Shown: in pieces, positions 7,734 through 15,919 of the stretch
Numbering within the stretch: position 1 is the first letter of the stretch
Layout: each line of letters begins with the position of its first letter
NCBI GenBank assembly: GCA_965224605.1
Contig: CBDCZP010000005.1
Location: 186,001-250,000 of the forward strand
Origin: HyVt-477 sp965224605
Lineage (GTDB): Bacteria; Pseudomonadota; Gammaproteobacteria; Thiotrichales; Thiotrichaceae
Direction: 5' to 3'
DNA: 64,000 nucleotides
Program-made: the position numbers and the translations under genes
Notes under the pieces: generated by a model
Database searches by the model: none
Told to the model about the DNA's origin: nothing
Seen by the model: only the letters and a program-made list of their open reading frames with translations

Positions 7734-9674
7734 CTACTTATTTTCACGGTTCTCAATCAAATCATCAACGACTGAAGGATCAGCCAAGGTTGATGTATCA
7801 CCCAAACCATCGGTTTCATTAGCCGCAATCTTACGCAAGATACGGCGCATGATTTTTCCAGAACGCGTCTTTGGTAGACCTGGTGCCCATTGAACAATAT
7901 TCACTTTAGCAATAGGACCGATTTCTTTACGAACTTGAGCGACTAGCTCTCCCTTAAGTTCATCCGACCCGATTTCACCCATCATTAAGGTCACATAAGC
8001 ATAGATGCCCTGCCCTGTTAGATCATGCGGATAACCAACGACCGCAGCCTCTGCTACCTTTTCATGCGAGACCAGTGCCGATTCAATTTCAGCGGTACCT
8101 AAACGATGCCCTGAGATATTCAATACGTCATCAACACGGCCTGTAATCCAATAGTCTCCATCTTCATCACGTTTTGCACCATCACCTGTGAAGTAATAGC
8201 CTTTAAACATGGCAAAATAGGTTTCATAAAAACGTTTGTGGTCACCATAAACCGTACGCAACATGGAAGGCCAAGGACGATCAATCGCCAAATTACCAGC
8301 AGCAGGATTACCCTCAATTACGTTGCCTTCGTCATCTAGCAATACAGGCTTAACACCGAAGAATGGTGCCATTGCAGAACCAGGCTTGAGTTCATGTACA
8401 CCCGGTAGCGGTGTCATCATGTGTGCACCTGTTTCTGTTTGCCACCATGTATCAACAATCGGGCATTTATTATTACCCACCACATTGTAATACCAGTCCC
8501 ATGCTTCTGGGTTAATAGGCTCTCCCACTGTTCCCAATATTTTTAAGGACTCACGAGAGGTTTTTTCAACAGGGTCATTACCCGCACTCATCAATGCTCG
8601 AATGGCAGTAGGAGCGGTATAAAATATATTAACATTATGTTTATCTATTACTTGCCAAAATCGAGAAATATCAGGGTAAGTTGGAATGCCTTCAAACATT
8701 AAAGTCGTCGCGCCATTGGCTAACGGGCCATAAACAATATAAGTATGACCAGTAACCCAGCCAACATCAGCCGTACACCAATAAACATCACCTTCTTTAT
8801 AGTCAAACACCGCCTCGTGTGTCATCGCAGCCTGTACCAGATATCCACCGGTTGAATGTAAAACACCTTTGGGTGTTCCAGTAGAGCCGGAGGTGTATAG
8901 AATAAATAAAGGATCTTCTGAATCCATTTCTTCGGGCGGGCAATCAGGGCTGGCAGCAGCAACCGCTTCGTCATACCAAACATCACGATCATCATTCCAT
9001 TCAACGGGTTCACCACCCCGTCTAACGACGATACAAGACGTTACACTAGGACAGTTTGCAATAGCCTTATCTGCATTAGCTTTCAATGGAATTTTTTTGC
9101 CGCCACGCATTGATTGATCTGCGGTTATGACAACTTTACAGTCAGAATCTTGAATACGGTTTGCGAGTGCATCCGGAGAGAAACCACCAAATACGATAGA
9201 GTGAACAGCGCCAATACGAGTACAAGCCAGCATAGCAACTGCGGCTTCAGGAACCATAGGTAAGTAAAGAGAAACACGATCACCTTTTTCAACACCACGC
9301 TCTTTTAAGACATTCGCAAAACGGGACACTTCCTCGTGTAATTCACGGTAAGTGATTTTTCTATCTTCACTGGGATCATCCCCTTCCCATATAATGGCAA
9401 CCTGATCGCCTCTTGTTTCTAAATGACGATCTAAACAGTTATACGACACATTAAGCTTGGCATTTTTATACCATTCAATATGCAAGTCATCTTCGCCAAA
9501 ACTCCAGTCACTCACCGTATCCCAAGGTTTGAACCATGAAACGTATTTATTAGCTTGCTCTGCCCAAAAGCCATCAGGGTCGTCTATTGATCGCTGGTAC
9601 ATTTCTTTATATTGTTCTGCGTTGATATTAGCTTGGGCTATAAATTCAGCTGATGGTGGATGTGTTTCAGACAT
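7734..9674 (-). CDS. acs: Acetyl-CoA synthetase
   Basis: 646 residues, standard for AMP-forming Acs, which makes acetyl-CoA from acetate, ATP and CoA. ANL-family motifs: YTSGSTGTPKGVLH near residue 262 (P-loop), WWQTETG near 412, the hinge/C-terminal GRVDDVLNISGHR near 520, and PKTRSGKIMRR near 605 with the Lys that is reversibly acetylated in known Acs enzymes. Start at the ATG at 9674 is supported by AAGGAG 9 bases upstream. Ends 72 bp from the end of the convergent moeB-like gene. With mqo, IDH and lpdA it fits acetate and TCA metabolism. Confidence 0.97.
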   Translation of the reverse strand: MSETHPPSAEFIAQANINAEQYKEMYQRSIDDPDGFWAEQANKYVSWFKPWDTVSDWSFGEDDLHIEWYKNAKLNVSYNCLDRHLETRGDQVAIIWEGDDPSEDRKITYRELHEEVSRFANVLKERGVEKGDRVSLYLPMVPEAAVAMLACTRIGAVHSIVFGGFSPDALANRIQDSDCKVVITADQSMRGGKKIPLKANADKAIANCPSVTSCIVVRRGGEPVEWNDDRDVWYDEAVAAASPDCPPEEMDSEDPLFILYTSGSTGTPKGVLHSTGGYLVQAAMTHEAVFDYKEGDVYWCTADVGWVTGHTYIVYGPLANGATTLMFEGIPTYPDISRFWQVIDKHNVNIFYTAPTAIRALMSAGNDPVEKTSRESLKILGTVGEPINPEAWDWYYNVVGNNKCPIVDTWWQTETGAHMMTPLPGVHELKPGSAMAPFFGVKPVLLDDEGNVIEGNPAAGNLAIDRPWPSMLRTVYGDHKRFYETYFAMFKGYYFTGDGAKRDEDGDYWITGRVDDVLNISGHRLGTAEIESALVSHEKVAEAAVVGYPHDLTGQGIYAYVTLMMGEIGSDELKGELVAQVRKEIGPIAKVNIVQWAPGLPKTRSGKIMRRILRKIAANETDGLGDTSTLADPSVVDDLIENRENK

Positions 9675-9908
9675 GCTAACTTTCTCCTTGGCATTGTTAG
9701 GTCTCCCCTTTCATTAGCTGTTGGGAACTAGCATCATGAATAATTAAAGGGGCAAAAATGGACTTCAAACTGTAGCAATTATAGCTCTAAATAGACGAAT
9801 ATTTCGTAGAAATATCTCCACTAAATACTAATACAAAAGTAAAAGTTCTGTCTGGACACAATATAAATACAATATAAATACAATAGTTAGTATAGACATC
9901 TCGAATAG
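9675..9908. other. Upstream region of acs, no gene seen
   Basis: About 230 bp between the acs start and a MITE; together with the elements to 10438 this is a 760-bp gene-free stretch. It should carry the acs promoter on the minus strand. Around 9862-9886 the 11-base unit AATATAAATAC is tandemly repeated. I see no open frame with a credible ribosome site. Confidence 0.6.
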
Positions 9909-10105
9909 CAGGGCTGTTCAATGCTACTGACTAGCCCTCCCAAAATAGGGTTTTATCTATGTTTCTGGTAGGTCGGACAAGGAACGCCATCCGACAAGAT
10001 GCTGAATTCAAACTGTTTGTCGGATGGCGCTATCGCTTATCCGACCTACCAGAAACGTGTATTGGTTACACTTGTACGATAAAAAGCTAGCATTGAACAG
10101 CCCTG
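9909..10105. mobile_element. MITE copy A (197 bp, CAGGG ends, 8-bp target duplication)
   Basis: Terminal inverted repeats CAGGGCTGTTCAATGCTA and TAGCATTGAACAGCCCTG are perfect. The interior is itself nearly palindromic, with the arms GTAGGTCGGA and TCCGACCTAC and GCCATCCGACA and TGTCGGATGGC. The 8 bases TCGAATAG flank it directly on both sides (9901-9908 and 10106-10113), a target site duplication proving insertion. A second copy lies in inverse orientation at 62850-63045 and a diverged one at 48948-49099. No transposase is inside, so it must be mobilised in trans. CAGGG ends and 8-10-bp duplications match what I recall of the ISAs1 family. Confidence 0.9.
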
Positions 10106-10177
10106 TCGAATAGTACGATTGCACCACTCAATATACTCTAAAAATCAAGATTATATTCAGTAATAATCAAAGCAATA

Positions 10178-10233
10178 CCTGATTACCCATCTGCCTAAGC
10201 TTAAATCTAATGTAAGTGCCAATCTTCCGACCC
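10178..10233 (+). repeat. Dispersed repeat, copy 2
   Basis: Near-identical to 2800-2854 (CCTGATTACCCAT, GCCTAAGCTTA, TCTAATGTAAGTGCC, CCGACCC). The match ends where a REP-like palindrome begins, suggesting the palindrome interrupted or is joined to the repeat. The role is not evident. A 25-bp third copy sits at the 3' end of the second IDH gene. Confidence 0.7.
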
Positions 10234-10306
10234 TTCGACAGACTTCGGCAAGCTCAGCACGAGTCCTCAGGGCGCTGCATGGCAGTACCCTGAGCCTGTC
10301 GAAGGG
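10231..10306. repeat. REP-like palindrome (CCCTTCGACAG ... CTGTCGAAGGG)
   Basis: Outer arms CCCTTCGACAG and CTGTCGAAGGG frame an inner hairpin CTCAGGG-CG-CTGC-ATG-GCAG-TA-CCCTGAG. The left half also contains a second GCTCAG, as in composite REP elements. Repeats built on CCTTCGACAGGCTCAGG are widespread in proteobacteria, as I recall. Strong RNA hairpin potential; might act as a transcription end or mRNA stabiliser for the abiEii transcript that ends nearby. Confidence 0.7.
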
Positions 10307-10438
10307 TACGGAACTCTTGCACAATGCTTACAATCGAAAAGAACGCAACCTATTGTTATTATGTTATATTTAATGTAAGTTGCACAATAGACGAAGTCCA
10401 TCGATGTTATACATCACTATGTAAGTTCTCACTTATAA

Positions 10439-11296
10439 TTACCCAACTTCTATCCGCAATGCCAATTCAGAAAAGTAAGTTTTCGACCAAATATCAAGCA
10501 CCTCACCATTAAGAATAAACGGCAATATATCCTGCTTGGCTTGTTCAAAGTCGATCTTCTGGATACGTTGTTGTAGTAGCTCTGTTACTTCATCAATCGA
10601 AATACTCTGCTTATCAAGTAAGTCACCACTTTGATGAGCGCGTTGCAAAAAGTGTTCGAGGTGTACGGGGTTTTGATGCCGGATATACCATTCAAAATCA
10701 TACCAGTCCCTGCCTTTGATGCGGTTCTTCCAGCCTCTATACAACAAGGCATGTAATTTATCTGCGAATAGGTCTCCCACTTGATAGCATTTTACGTAAA
10801 ATGAAAAAGGTTGTAGCACCAGTTTTTCTTCAGTCAAAAACCCTTGTGGTGGCTGTGTGTCAACTTCAAATTTGATTTTTATAGCGCGGTTTTTTATGGC
10901 GGCATTCCATTGTTGATGCTTAGTATTAATGTGTAAGACATGGACAGAGGTGTCACTTTTAAGGAAGGCGGATTCAATCGCTGTTTTTTGTTTTTTTATC
11001 TTGGCCTTAATCTCCACTTCAATTCCCAAAGCATGAAATTCTTTTTCTATGGCATTGAAATAAGGGGTTAATGAAAAGGTGTTATCGGGTATGAGTAATG
11101 AAAAAGCCAAGTCCTCCGAAAACCGATCTAGTTGATAGAAAATTCTTAATGCCGTACCTCCATAAAAAGCCGCTTTTTCAAAGAAGGCACTCCGATACAA
11201 CCCTGCCAGCGCAATTTCTTGCATGATCTCTCTTAACGCTTGATAGTAGTCATCTGCATTATTGATGGAATAGCGATGTAACATTGTTTCAATCAT
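10439..11296 (-). CDS. abiEii: AbiEii/AbiGii-type nucleotidyltransferase toxin
   Basis: 285 residues of the DUF1814/AbiEii family, a type IV toxin-antitoxin nucleotidyltransferase used in phage abortive infection. The hallmark FYGGTALRIFYQLDRFSEDLAFSL-type motif is visible near residues 44-67 (GGTALR and DRFSEDL), normally ending D-L-D-F but here D-L-A-F, so one expected acidic position is Ala. IKFEVDTQPP and YQVGDLFADKLHALLYRGWKNRIKGRDWYDFEW follow in family order. It overlaps the antitoxin stop by 4 bp (ATGA), so translation is coupled. The Asp-to-Ala change could weaken catalysis, and should be compared with relatives. Toxin activity is inferred. Confidence 0.88.
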   Translation of the reverse strand: MIETMLHRYSINNADDYYQALREIMQEIALAGLYRSAFFEKAAFYGGTALRIFYQLDRFSEDLAFSLLIPDNTFSLTPYFNAIEKEFHALGIEVEIKAKIKKQKTAIESAFLKSDTSVHVLHINTKHQQWNAAIKNRAIKIKFEVDTQPPQGFLTEEKLVLQPFSFYVKCYQVGDLFADKLHALLYRGWKNRIKGRDWYDFEWYIRHQNPVHLEHFLQRAHQSGDLLDKQSISIDEVTELLQQRIQKIDFEQAKQDILPFILNGEVLDIWSKTYFSELALRIEVG

Positions 11297-11919
11297 GCAT
11301 GAGATAACCCTTCAATAGTTTTGGCTAATAGAGTCAGTAACGCTGATTTATAACCTTGTTCGGTGAAGGAAAACAATCTAGCAATATCTAATTGCTTTAA
11401 ATCTTCTTCATCCAAGCGCAGATCATTTTCAAGATAAGTCAGCATAGTAGTTTGAGAATAAAGCCGTAAGTGTCGTGTAGACACTAATAGATCAGTGAGT
11501 GCTTTTTCAGGAGTGGCAATCATGAATGCAATATCGCCCTGCTGGATACTGCTGATGCCCATCGCATAATAGGCGGCAGGTATAGCCTGATAATGAAAAG
11601 TACCTTGTTGGGTTTCTACTTGCCTAGAACGCTCTAGACACATTGAGGTCACGAGTGATACTCGTTCGGTTAATAATCCATAATACGCCAAAGCCCAATG
11701 ACGTGAGACATAGCTGGGCCCATGTAAATGGTTAGCTATCAGTTCTTTGGAAGTTTGTTGGGTGTGTGCTAACAGATACAAACCACGCTTTAATGGGAGT
11801 AGTTCTTGCTTTGCGATTAGCTCACTAATCTTATCGTTAGGGCGAGCGTATTGGTCTAGCATCCCTAATAAGGTTGCATGATTTACAACGGGGTTGGGTA
11901 GTGATGAAAAAGATTCCAT
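11293..11919 (-). CDS. abiEi: AbiEi-type antitoxin
   Basis: 208 residues from the ATG at 11919 (a TTG codon lies directly upstream). Family features: an N-terminal winged-helix-like segment with KRGLYLLA near residue 45, followed by the AbiEi C-terminal region (SYVSRHWALAYYGLLTE near 75, and PEKALTDLL near 135). The protein usually represses its own operon and neutralises the AbiEii toxin. The toxin gene follows with a 4-bp overlap. Around 11925-11948 an imperfect dyad of GCATA/TATGC units lies just before the start and is a reasonable autoregulatory operator, though unproven. Confidence 0.85.
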   Translation of the reverse strand: MESFSSLPNPVVNHATLLGMLDQYARPNDKISELIAKQELLPLKRGLYLLAHTQQTSKELIANHLHGPSYVSRHWALAYYGLLTERVSLVTSMCLERSRQVETQQGTFHYQAIPAAYYAMGISSIQQGDIAFMIATPEKALTDLLVSTRHLRLYSQTTMLTYLENDLRLDEEDLKQLDIARLFSFTEQGYKSALLTLLAKTIEGLSHA

Positions 11920-12031
11920 CAACAGAGCATAGCATATATTGCATAGTTAACCGGTTTATTTCCGACTAACTATACAATTAATGGAAGAAAAACTTCATCA
12001 AATCATCAGTTAGATACGCTGCGCCTTATCC

Positions 12032-12082
12032 GTTGGCAAGGTTGGGTAGTTGGGTAGTTGGGTAGTTGGCAAGGTTGGGTAG
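12032..12082 (+). repeat. Short tandem repeat of GTTGGGTA
   Basis: Between abiEi and the second IDH gene, the 8-base unit GTTGGGTA is repeated back to back three times, bordered on both sides by GTTGGCAAG, with a fourth unit after the second border. It looks like slippage or a local duplication. No gene lies in it. Confidence 0.7.
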
Positions 12083-12142
12083 TATAGTTATCTGCAAAAT
12101 CAGATAGTTGAACAGAGGCAACCTTCCTTGTCTATAGTTATC

Positions 12143-12166
12143 CGATTACTCATCTGTCTAAGCTTA
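12143..12166 (+). repeat. Dispersed repeat, partial copy 3
   Basis: CGATTACTCATCTGTCTAAG plus CTTA, matching the first part of the repeats at 2800 and 10178. It lies 4 bp past the stop codon of the second IDH gene (which ends at 12170 on the minus strand). The match then stops. Confidence 0.55.
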
Positions 12167-12169
12167 GGC

Positions 12170-14404
12170 TTAGCCCACTGATGCCAATATCGAATTAAAC
12201 GTCTCACTAGGTCGCATCGCTGCATCCGCCAAGTCATCATTCGGGAAGTAATACCCACCAATATCAACCGCTTCTGCTTGCACTTGATTAAGCTCTTGAA
12301 CTATCTTCTGTTCATTGTCGCTCAACTTTTGTGCAAGCTCACTAAAGGTTGCTTGTAATTCAGCATCTTCCGTTTGTTCTGCCAGCTGTTTAGCCCAGTA
12401 AAGCGCCAAATAAAAATGGCTACCTCGATTATCTAACAAACCTACTTTGCGCTGCGGTGACTTATTATTCATTAACAACTCACCTGTCGCGTTATCTAAA
12501 GCATCTGCCAATACTTTAGCCTTTTTGTTATCGGCGGTGTCTGCTAAATGTTCAAGCGATACGGCTATCGCAAGAAATTCACCCAGTGAATCCCAGCGTA
12601 AATAGTTTTCTTCATTAAATTGCAATACATGTTTAGGCGCTGATCCTCCCGCTCCCGTTTCGAACATACCGCCACCTTTCATTAGTGGCACCACTGAGAG
12701 CATTTTTGCACTTGTTCCCAGTTCTAGTATGGGAAATAAATCCGTTAAATAGTCACGCAAAACATTACCCGTCACCGAAATGGTGTCTTTGCCTTCTATC
12801 AATCTTTCCATGGTGTAGCGGATTGCAACCACGGGAGACATAATTTGAATGTCTAAGCCGTCAGTATCATGATCTTTTAGATAACGCTTAACTTTTGTAA
12901 TGAGCTGACGATCATGCGGACGCTTGTCATCTAACCAGAAAATAGCCGGCATACCCGATACACGAGCACGTTTAACGGCAAGCTTCACCCAATCTTGAAT
13001 AGGTGCATCTTTGGTTTGGCACATTCTCCAAATATCGCCTTCTTCTACTTCGTGTTGCTGCAACACTTTTCCAGACTCATCAACCACACGAATCGTGCCA
13101 TCTGCTGTGCTTTCAAAGGTCTTATCATGTGAGCCATATTCTTCAGCTTTTTGCGCCATTAAACCAACATTTGGAACGGTTCCCATGGTTGTTGGATCAA
13201 ATGCACCGTGAGTTTTACAGAAGTTAATGACTTCCTGATAAATAGTCGCATAGGTACTTTCTGGAATAAGTGCTTTTGTGTCTTTTAGTTTGCCATCAGC
13301 CCCCCACATTTTGCCTGAATTACGAATCATAGCGGGCATGGATGCATCAACAATCACATCACTAGGTACATGCAAATTTGAAATACCACGATCAGAGTCC
13401 ACCATCGCTATTTCAGGGCGATTGATATAACAGGCTCGAATATCTGCTTCAATTTCCGCACGTTTTGACTGTGGAAGTTTTTGAATTTGATTGTAAACAT
13501 TACCGAGTCCATTATTGGGGTTGACTCCAATTTTCTGAAAAGTCTCAGCCCATTTTTCGAATAACTGTTTATAAAAAACGGTGACCGCATGACCAAATAC
13601 AATAGGGTGAGAAACTTTCATCATCGTGGCTTTTACATGCAACGAAAAAAGCAAGCCTGTTTCTTTTGCATCGTTTAAGTGCTCTTCGAAGAAAGCGCGC
13701 AATGCCTTCTTGCTCATGAACATCGCGTCAATGACTTCATCTTTTAATAATTTGGCTTCTTCCTTAAGAACCGTTACATCACCTGAGTTTTTATCTATAA
13801 ATTCAATTTGATAACAACAAGCATCTTCGATCAATGTGGATGTCTCGCTGGAATAAAAATCACCACCTCGCATATGTGCAACATGGGAACATGAAGCCAT
13901 GCTCCATTTACCCATTGAATGGGGGTTATTCCGTGCAAATTGTTTCACCGAAGGTGGCGCACGTCTATCCGAGTTACCTTCACGCAATACGGGGTTTACA
14001 GCACTCCCTAAGACTTTGCCAAAACGCTTGCGAATATCTTTCTCTTCATCCGTTTGAGGATCATCGGGGAACTTGGGAATGGCATAACCATTGGCTTGTA
14101 ACTCCGCAATAGCAACTTTCAACTGAGGAATTGATGCGCTGATGTTAGGGAGTTTAATAATGTTCGCATCCGGTGATTGGGTTAGCTCCCCCAATTCTTT
14201 TAAGGTATCACTTCTGCGTTGATCTTCGTTTAAGTACTTAGAGAAATTCGCAATAATTCTTCCGGCTAAAGAGATGTCACTGGTGTCTATATTGATATTG
14301 GCTTTCTCGGCAAACACTTTAACTATGGGTAATAAAGAGCGGGTAGCTAACGCGGGTGCTTCATCTGTTTTCGTGTAAATAATAGTCGAAAGTCTATCTG
14401 TCAT
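12170..14404 (-). CDS. icd: NADP-dependent isocitrate dehydrogenase, monomeric
   Basis: 744 residues. Catalyses isocitrate + NADP to 2-oxoglutarate, CO2 and NADPH. Monomeric-family motifs: KLPNISASIPQL, LREGNSDRRAPPSVK, MIRNSGKMWG, VTGNVLRDYLTDLFP. The cofactor site keeps Lys591-His592 (APKHV) and Arg603 (YLRW), the residues that bind the NADP 2'-phosphate in characterised enzymes, unlike the paralogue at 2947-5184. I start at the ATG at 14404, where AAGGGA precedes it, rather than at the longer frame from 14440. Divergent from moaB. This is presumably the main TCA-cycle and NADPH-producing enzyme. Confidence 0.96.
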   Translation of the reverse strand: MTDRLSTIIYTKTDEAPALATRSLLPIVKVFAEKANINIDTSDISLAGRIIANFSKYLNEDQRRSDTLKELGELTQSPDANIIKLPNISASIPQLKVAIAELQANGYAIPKFPDDPQTDEEKDIRKRFGKVLGSAVNPVLREGNSDRRAPPSVKQFARNNPHSMGKWSMASCSHVAHMRGGDFYSSETSTLIEDACCYQIEFIDKNSGDVTVLKEEAKLLKDEVIDAMFMSKKALRAFFEEHLNDAKETGLLFSLHVKATMMKVSHPIVFGHAVTVFYKQLFEKWAETFQKIGVNPNNGLGNVYNQIQKLPQSKRAEIEADIRACYINRPEIAMVDSDRGISNLHVPSDVIVDASMPAMIRNSGKMWGADGKLKDTKALIPESTYATIYQEVINFCKTHGAFDPTTMGTVPNVGLMAQKAEEYGSHDKTFESTADGTIRVVDESGKVLQQHEVEEGDIWRMCQTKDAPIQDWVKLAVKRARVSGMPAIFWLDDKRPHDRQLITKVKRYLKDHDTDGLDIQIMSPVVAIRYTMERLIEGKDTISVTGNVLRDYLTDLFPILELGTSAKMLSVVPLMKGGGMFETGAGGSAPKHVLQFNEENYLRWDSLGEFLAIAVSLEHLADTADNKKAKVLADALDNATGELLMNNKSPQRKVGLLDNRGSHFYLALYWAKQLAEQTEDAELQATFSELAQKLSDNEQKIVQELNQVQAEAVDIGGYYFPNDDLADAAMRPSETFNSILASVG

Positions 14405-14536
14405 AATACGTTTCCCTTGTGAAGAACTGAGCCATATCAAAATTTAGTGCGTGGAGTATATAGCTCCCTATGCTTGATTGACAAACTTGATAGTAACCAT
14501 CGGGAATATTAAAGGCATCGTATACATTATACTGAC

Positions 14537-15073
14537 ATGATTATTCAATCGGAGAACCTCTTGAAAACTACACGCCCCGTAAAAATAGCCGTTTTAACCA
14601 TATCCGACTCACGCACACTTGAAGATGACACATCAGGCAAGAAACTAGTCGAGATGATCACCAACGATGGTCATCATATTGCAGAACGCTTGCTTGTCAC
14701 CGATGATATTTACCAAATTCGCTATCAAATATCACGTTGGATTATAGACCCTGAAGTTGAGGCTATTATCACAACCGGTGGTACCGGGTTAACGGGGAGA
14801 GATGGGACACCAGAGGCAGTACGCCCCTTATTTGATCGTGAAATTGATGGCTTTGGCGGCCTATTCCGGCAGCTTTCTTATGACACTGTAGGAACATCAA
14901 CCATCGCATCACGAGCTGTAGGCGGTGTTGCCAATGGTACGTTTATTTTCACCTTGCCTGGTTCAACAGGTGCCTGTAAAGACGCTTGGAATGGTATACT
15001 AACCCATCAATTGAATCATACTTACAAACCCTGCAATCTGGTTGAACTTATGCCACGGTTAACTGAAAAATAA
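14537..15073 (+). CDS. moaB: Molybdenum cofactor biosynthesis protein MoaB
   Basis: 178 residues of the MoaB/MogA fold, which adenylates molybdopterin before metal insertion. Motifs: AVLTISDSRT near residue 19, TDDIYQIR near 55, TTGGTGLTGRDGTPEAV (about 80-96, the molybdopterin-binding TGGTG loop), and LPGSTGACKDAWNGIL near 146. It is slightly extended at the N-terminus; the ATG at 14537 is the first in frame, and a TTG-type or internal start nearer KTTRPVK is possible. Upstream of moaD and moaE in the same direction with a 66-bp gap, so likely one transcription unit. Confidence 0.93.
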   Translation: MIIQSENLLKTTRPVKIAVLTISDSRTLEDDTSGKKLVEMITNDGHHIAERLLVTDDIYQIRYQISRWIIDPEVEAIITTGGTGLTGRDGTPEAVRPLFDREIDGFGGLFRQLSYDTVGTSTIASRAVGGVANGTFIFTLPGSTGACKDAWNGILTHQLNHTYKPCNLVELMPRLTEK

Positions 15074-15139
15074 TCGTAACTACTCAGTTACTGCTAGGCT
15101 AAGTAGTTACAAATAATCATTAATTTACGAAGAGAAACA

Positions 15140-15391
15140 ATGATCACCCTACTCTATTTTGCAAGCATCCGAGAAGCCCTTGGATGTGAAAAAGAAACAC
15201 TAGAATTGCCTGAGTCTATTTCCGTCAATTCATTAATTACGCAATTACGAGCACGAAATAAAAATTGGGAAAACATACTGGATAGCCGTACTGAACTCCT
15301 CATTGCCGTGAACCAACAAATGAGTGACCATGAAGCCATCATACATCAGGGTGATGAAGTAGCCTTCTTCCCCCCCGTCACTGGAGGCTAA
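15140..15391 (+). CDS. moaD: Molybdopterin synthase sulfur-carrier subunit MoaD
   Basis: 83-residue ubiquitin-fold protein that ends in PPVTGG, the C-terminal Gly-Gly that is adenylated by MoeB and thiocarboxylated. Start LLYFASIREALGCEKETLELP is typical. The thiocarboxylate supplies the sulfur for the dithiolene of molybdopterin. Stop codon and moaE start are 1 base apart, and the Gly-Gly codons (GGAGGC) double as the ribosome-binding site of moaE. Confidence 0.95.
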   Translation: MITLLYFASIREALGCEKETLELPESISVNSLITQLRARNKNWENILDSRTELLIAVNQQMSDHEAIIHQGDEVAFFPPVTGG

Positions 15392-15392
15392 C

Positions 15393-15860
15393 ATGAGTAA
15401 AGCACACAACATTCATATTCAAGTGCAAACTCAAACCTTTGATGTGAACAATGAAATTGCACGATTAACTAAAGGCAACCCGCGTATTGGAGCGGTGGTA
15501 AGCTTTATTGGTTTAGTTCGGGATTTGAATGAAGGGGATAACGTAGGTCAGCTAACCTTAGAACACTACTCTGGCATGACTGAAAAGAGCTTAGAAGACA
15601 TCACCCAGCAGGCATCAGAGCGCTGGGATCTTTTGGGGCAAACCATCATTCATCGAGTAGGAGCGCTTCAACCAACAGAACCCATTGTGTTGGTATTATC
15701 CGCCAGCATACACCGACAACATGCCTTTAAGTCCTGCGAGTTTATGATGGATATTCTGAAAACCTCTGCGCCTTTCTGGAAAAAAGAAAGGACCGATCAA
15801 GGTGAACGATGGGTTGATGCACGGGTTAGTGATGAAAAAGAAAAAAAGAAGTGGGATTAA
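15393..15860 (+). CDS. moaE: Molybdopterin synthase catalytic subunit MoaE
   Basis: 155 residues. Converts precursor Z (cPMP) to molybdopterin using MoaD thiocarboxylate. Family motifs: GAVVSFIGLVRD near residue 33, LEHYSGMTEK near 58, HRVGALQPTEPIVLVLSASIHRQHAFKSCEFMMD-type core (about 88-120, given here only in part), and the catalytic Lys in PFWKKERTDQGERWVDA near 130. Translation is probably coupled to moaD. The other genes of the pathway (moaA, moaC) are not in the window. Confidence 0.95.
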   Translation: MSKAHNIHIQVQTQTFDVNNEIARLTKGNPRIGAVVSFIGLVRDLNEGDNVGQLTLEHYSGMTEKSLEDITQQASERWDLLGQTIIHRVGALQPTEPIVLVLSASIHRQHAFKSCEFMMDILKTSAPFWKKERTDQGERWVDARVSDEKEKKKWD

Positions 15861-15919
15861 AGGGCACCTCTAGGCGTCTTGTCACCGCTAATACCCACCG
15901 AACACAATATGCCAGAAGC

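Noticed and set aside
10324..10512. 62-codon plus-strand frame
   Set aside because: Overlaps the abiEii 3' end on the other strand and has no ribosome site.
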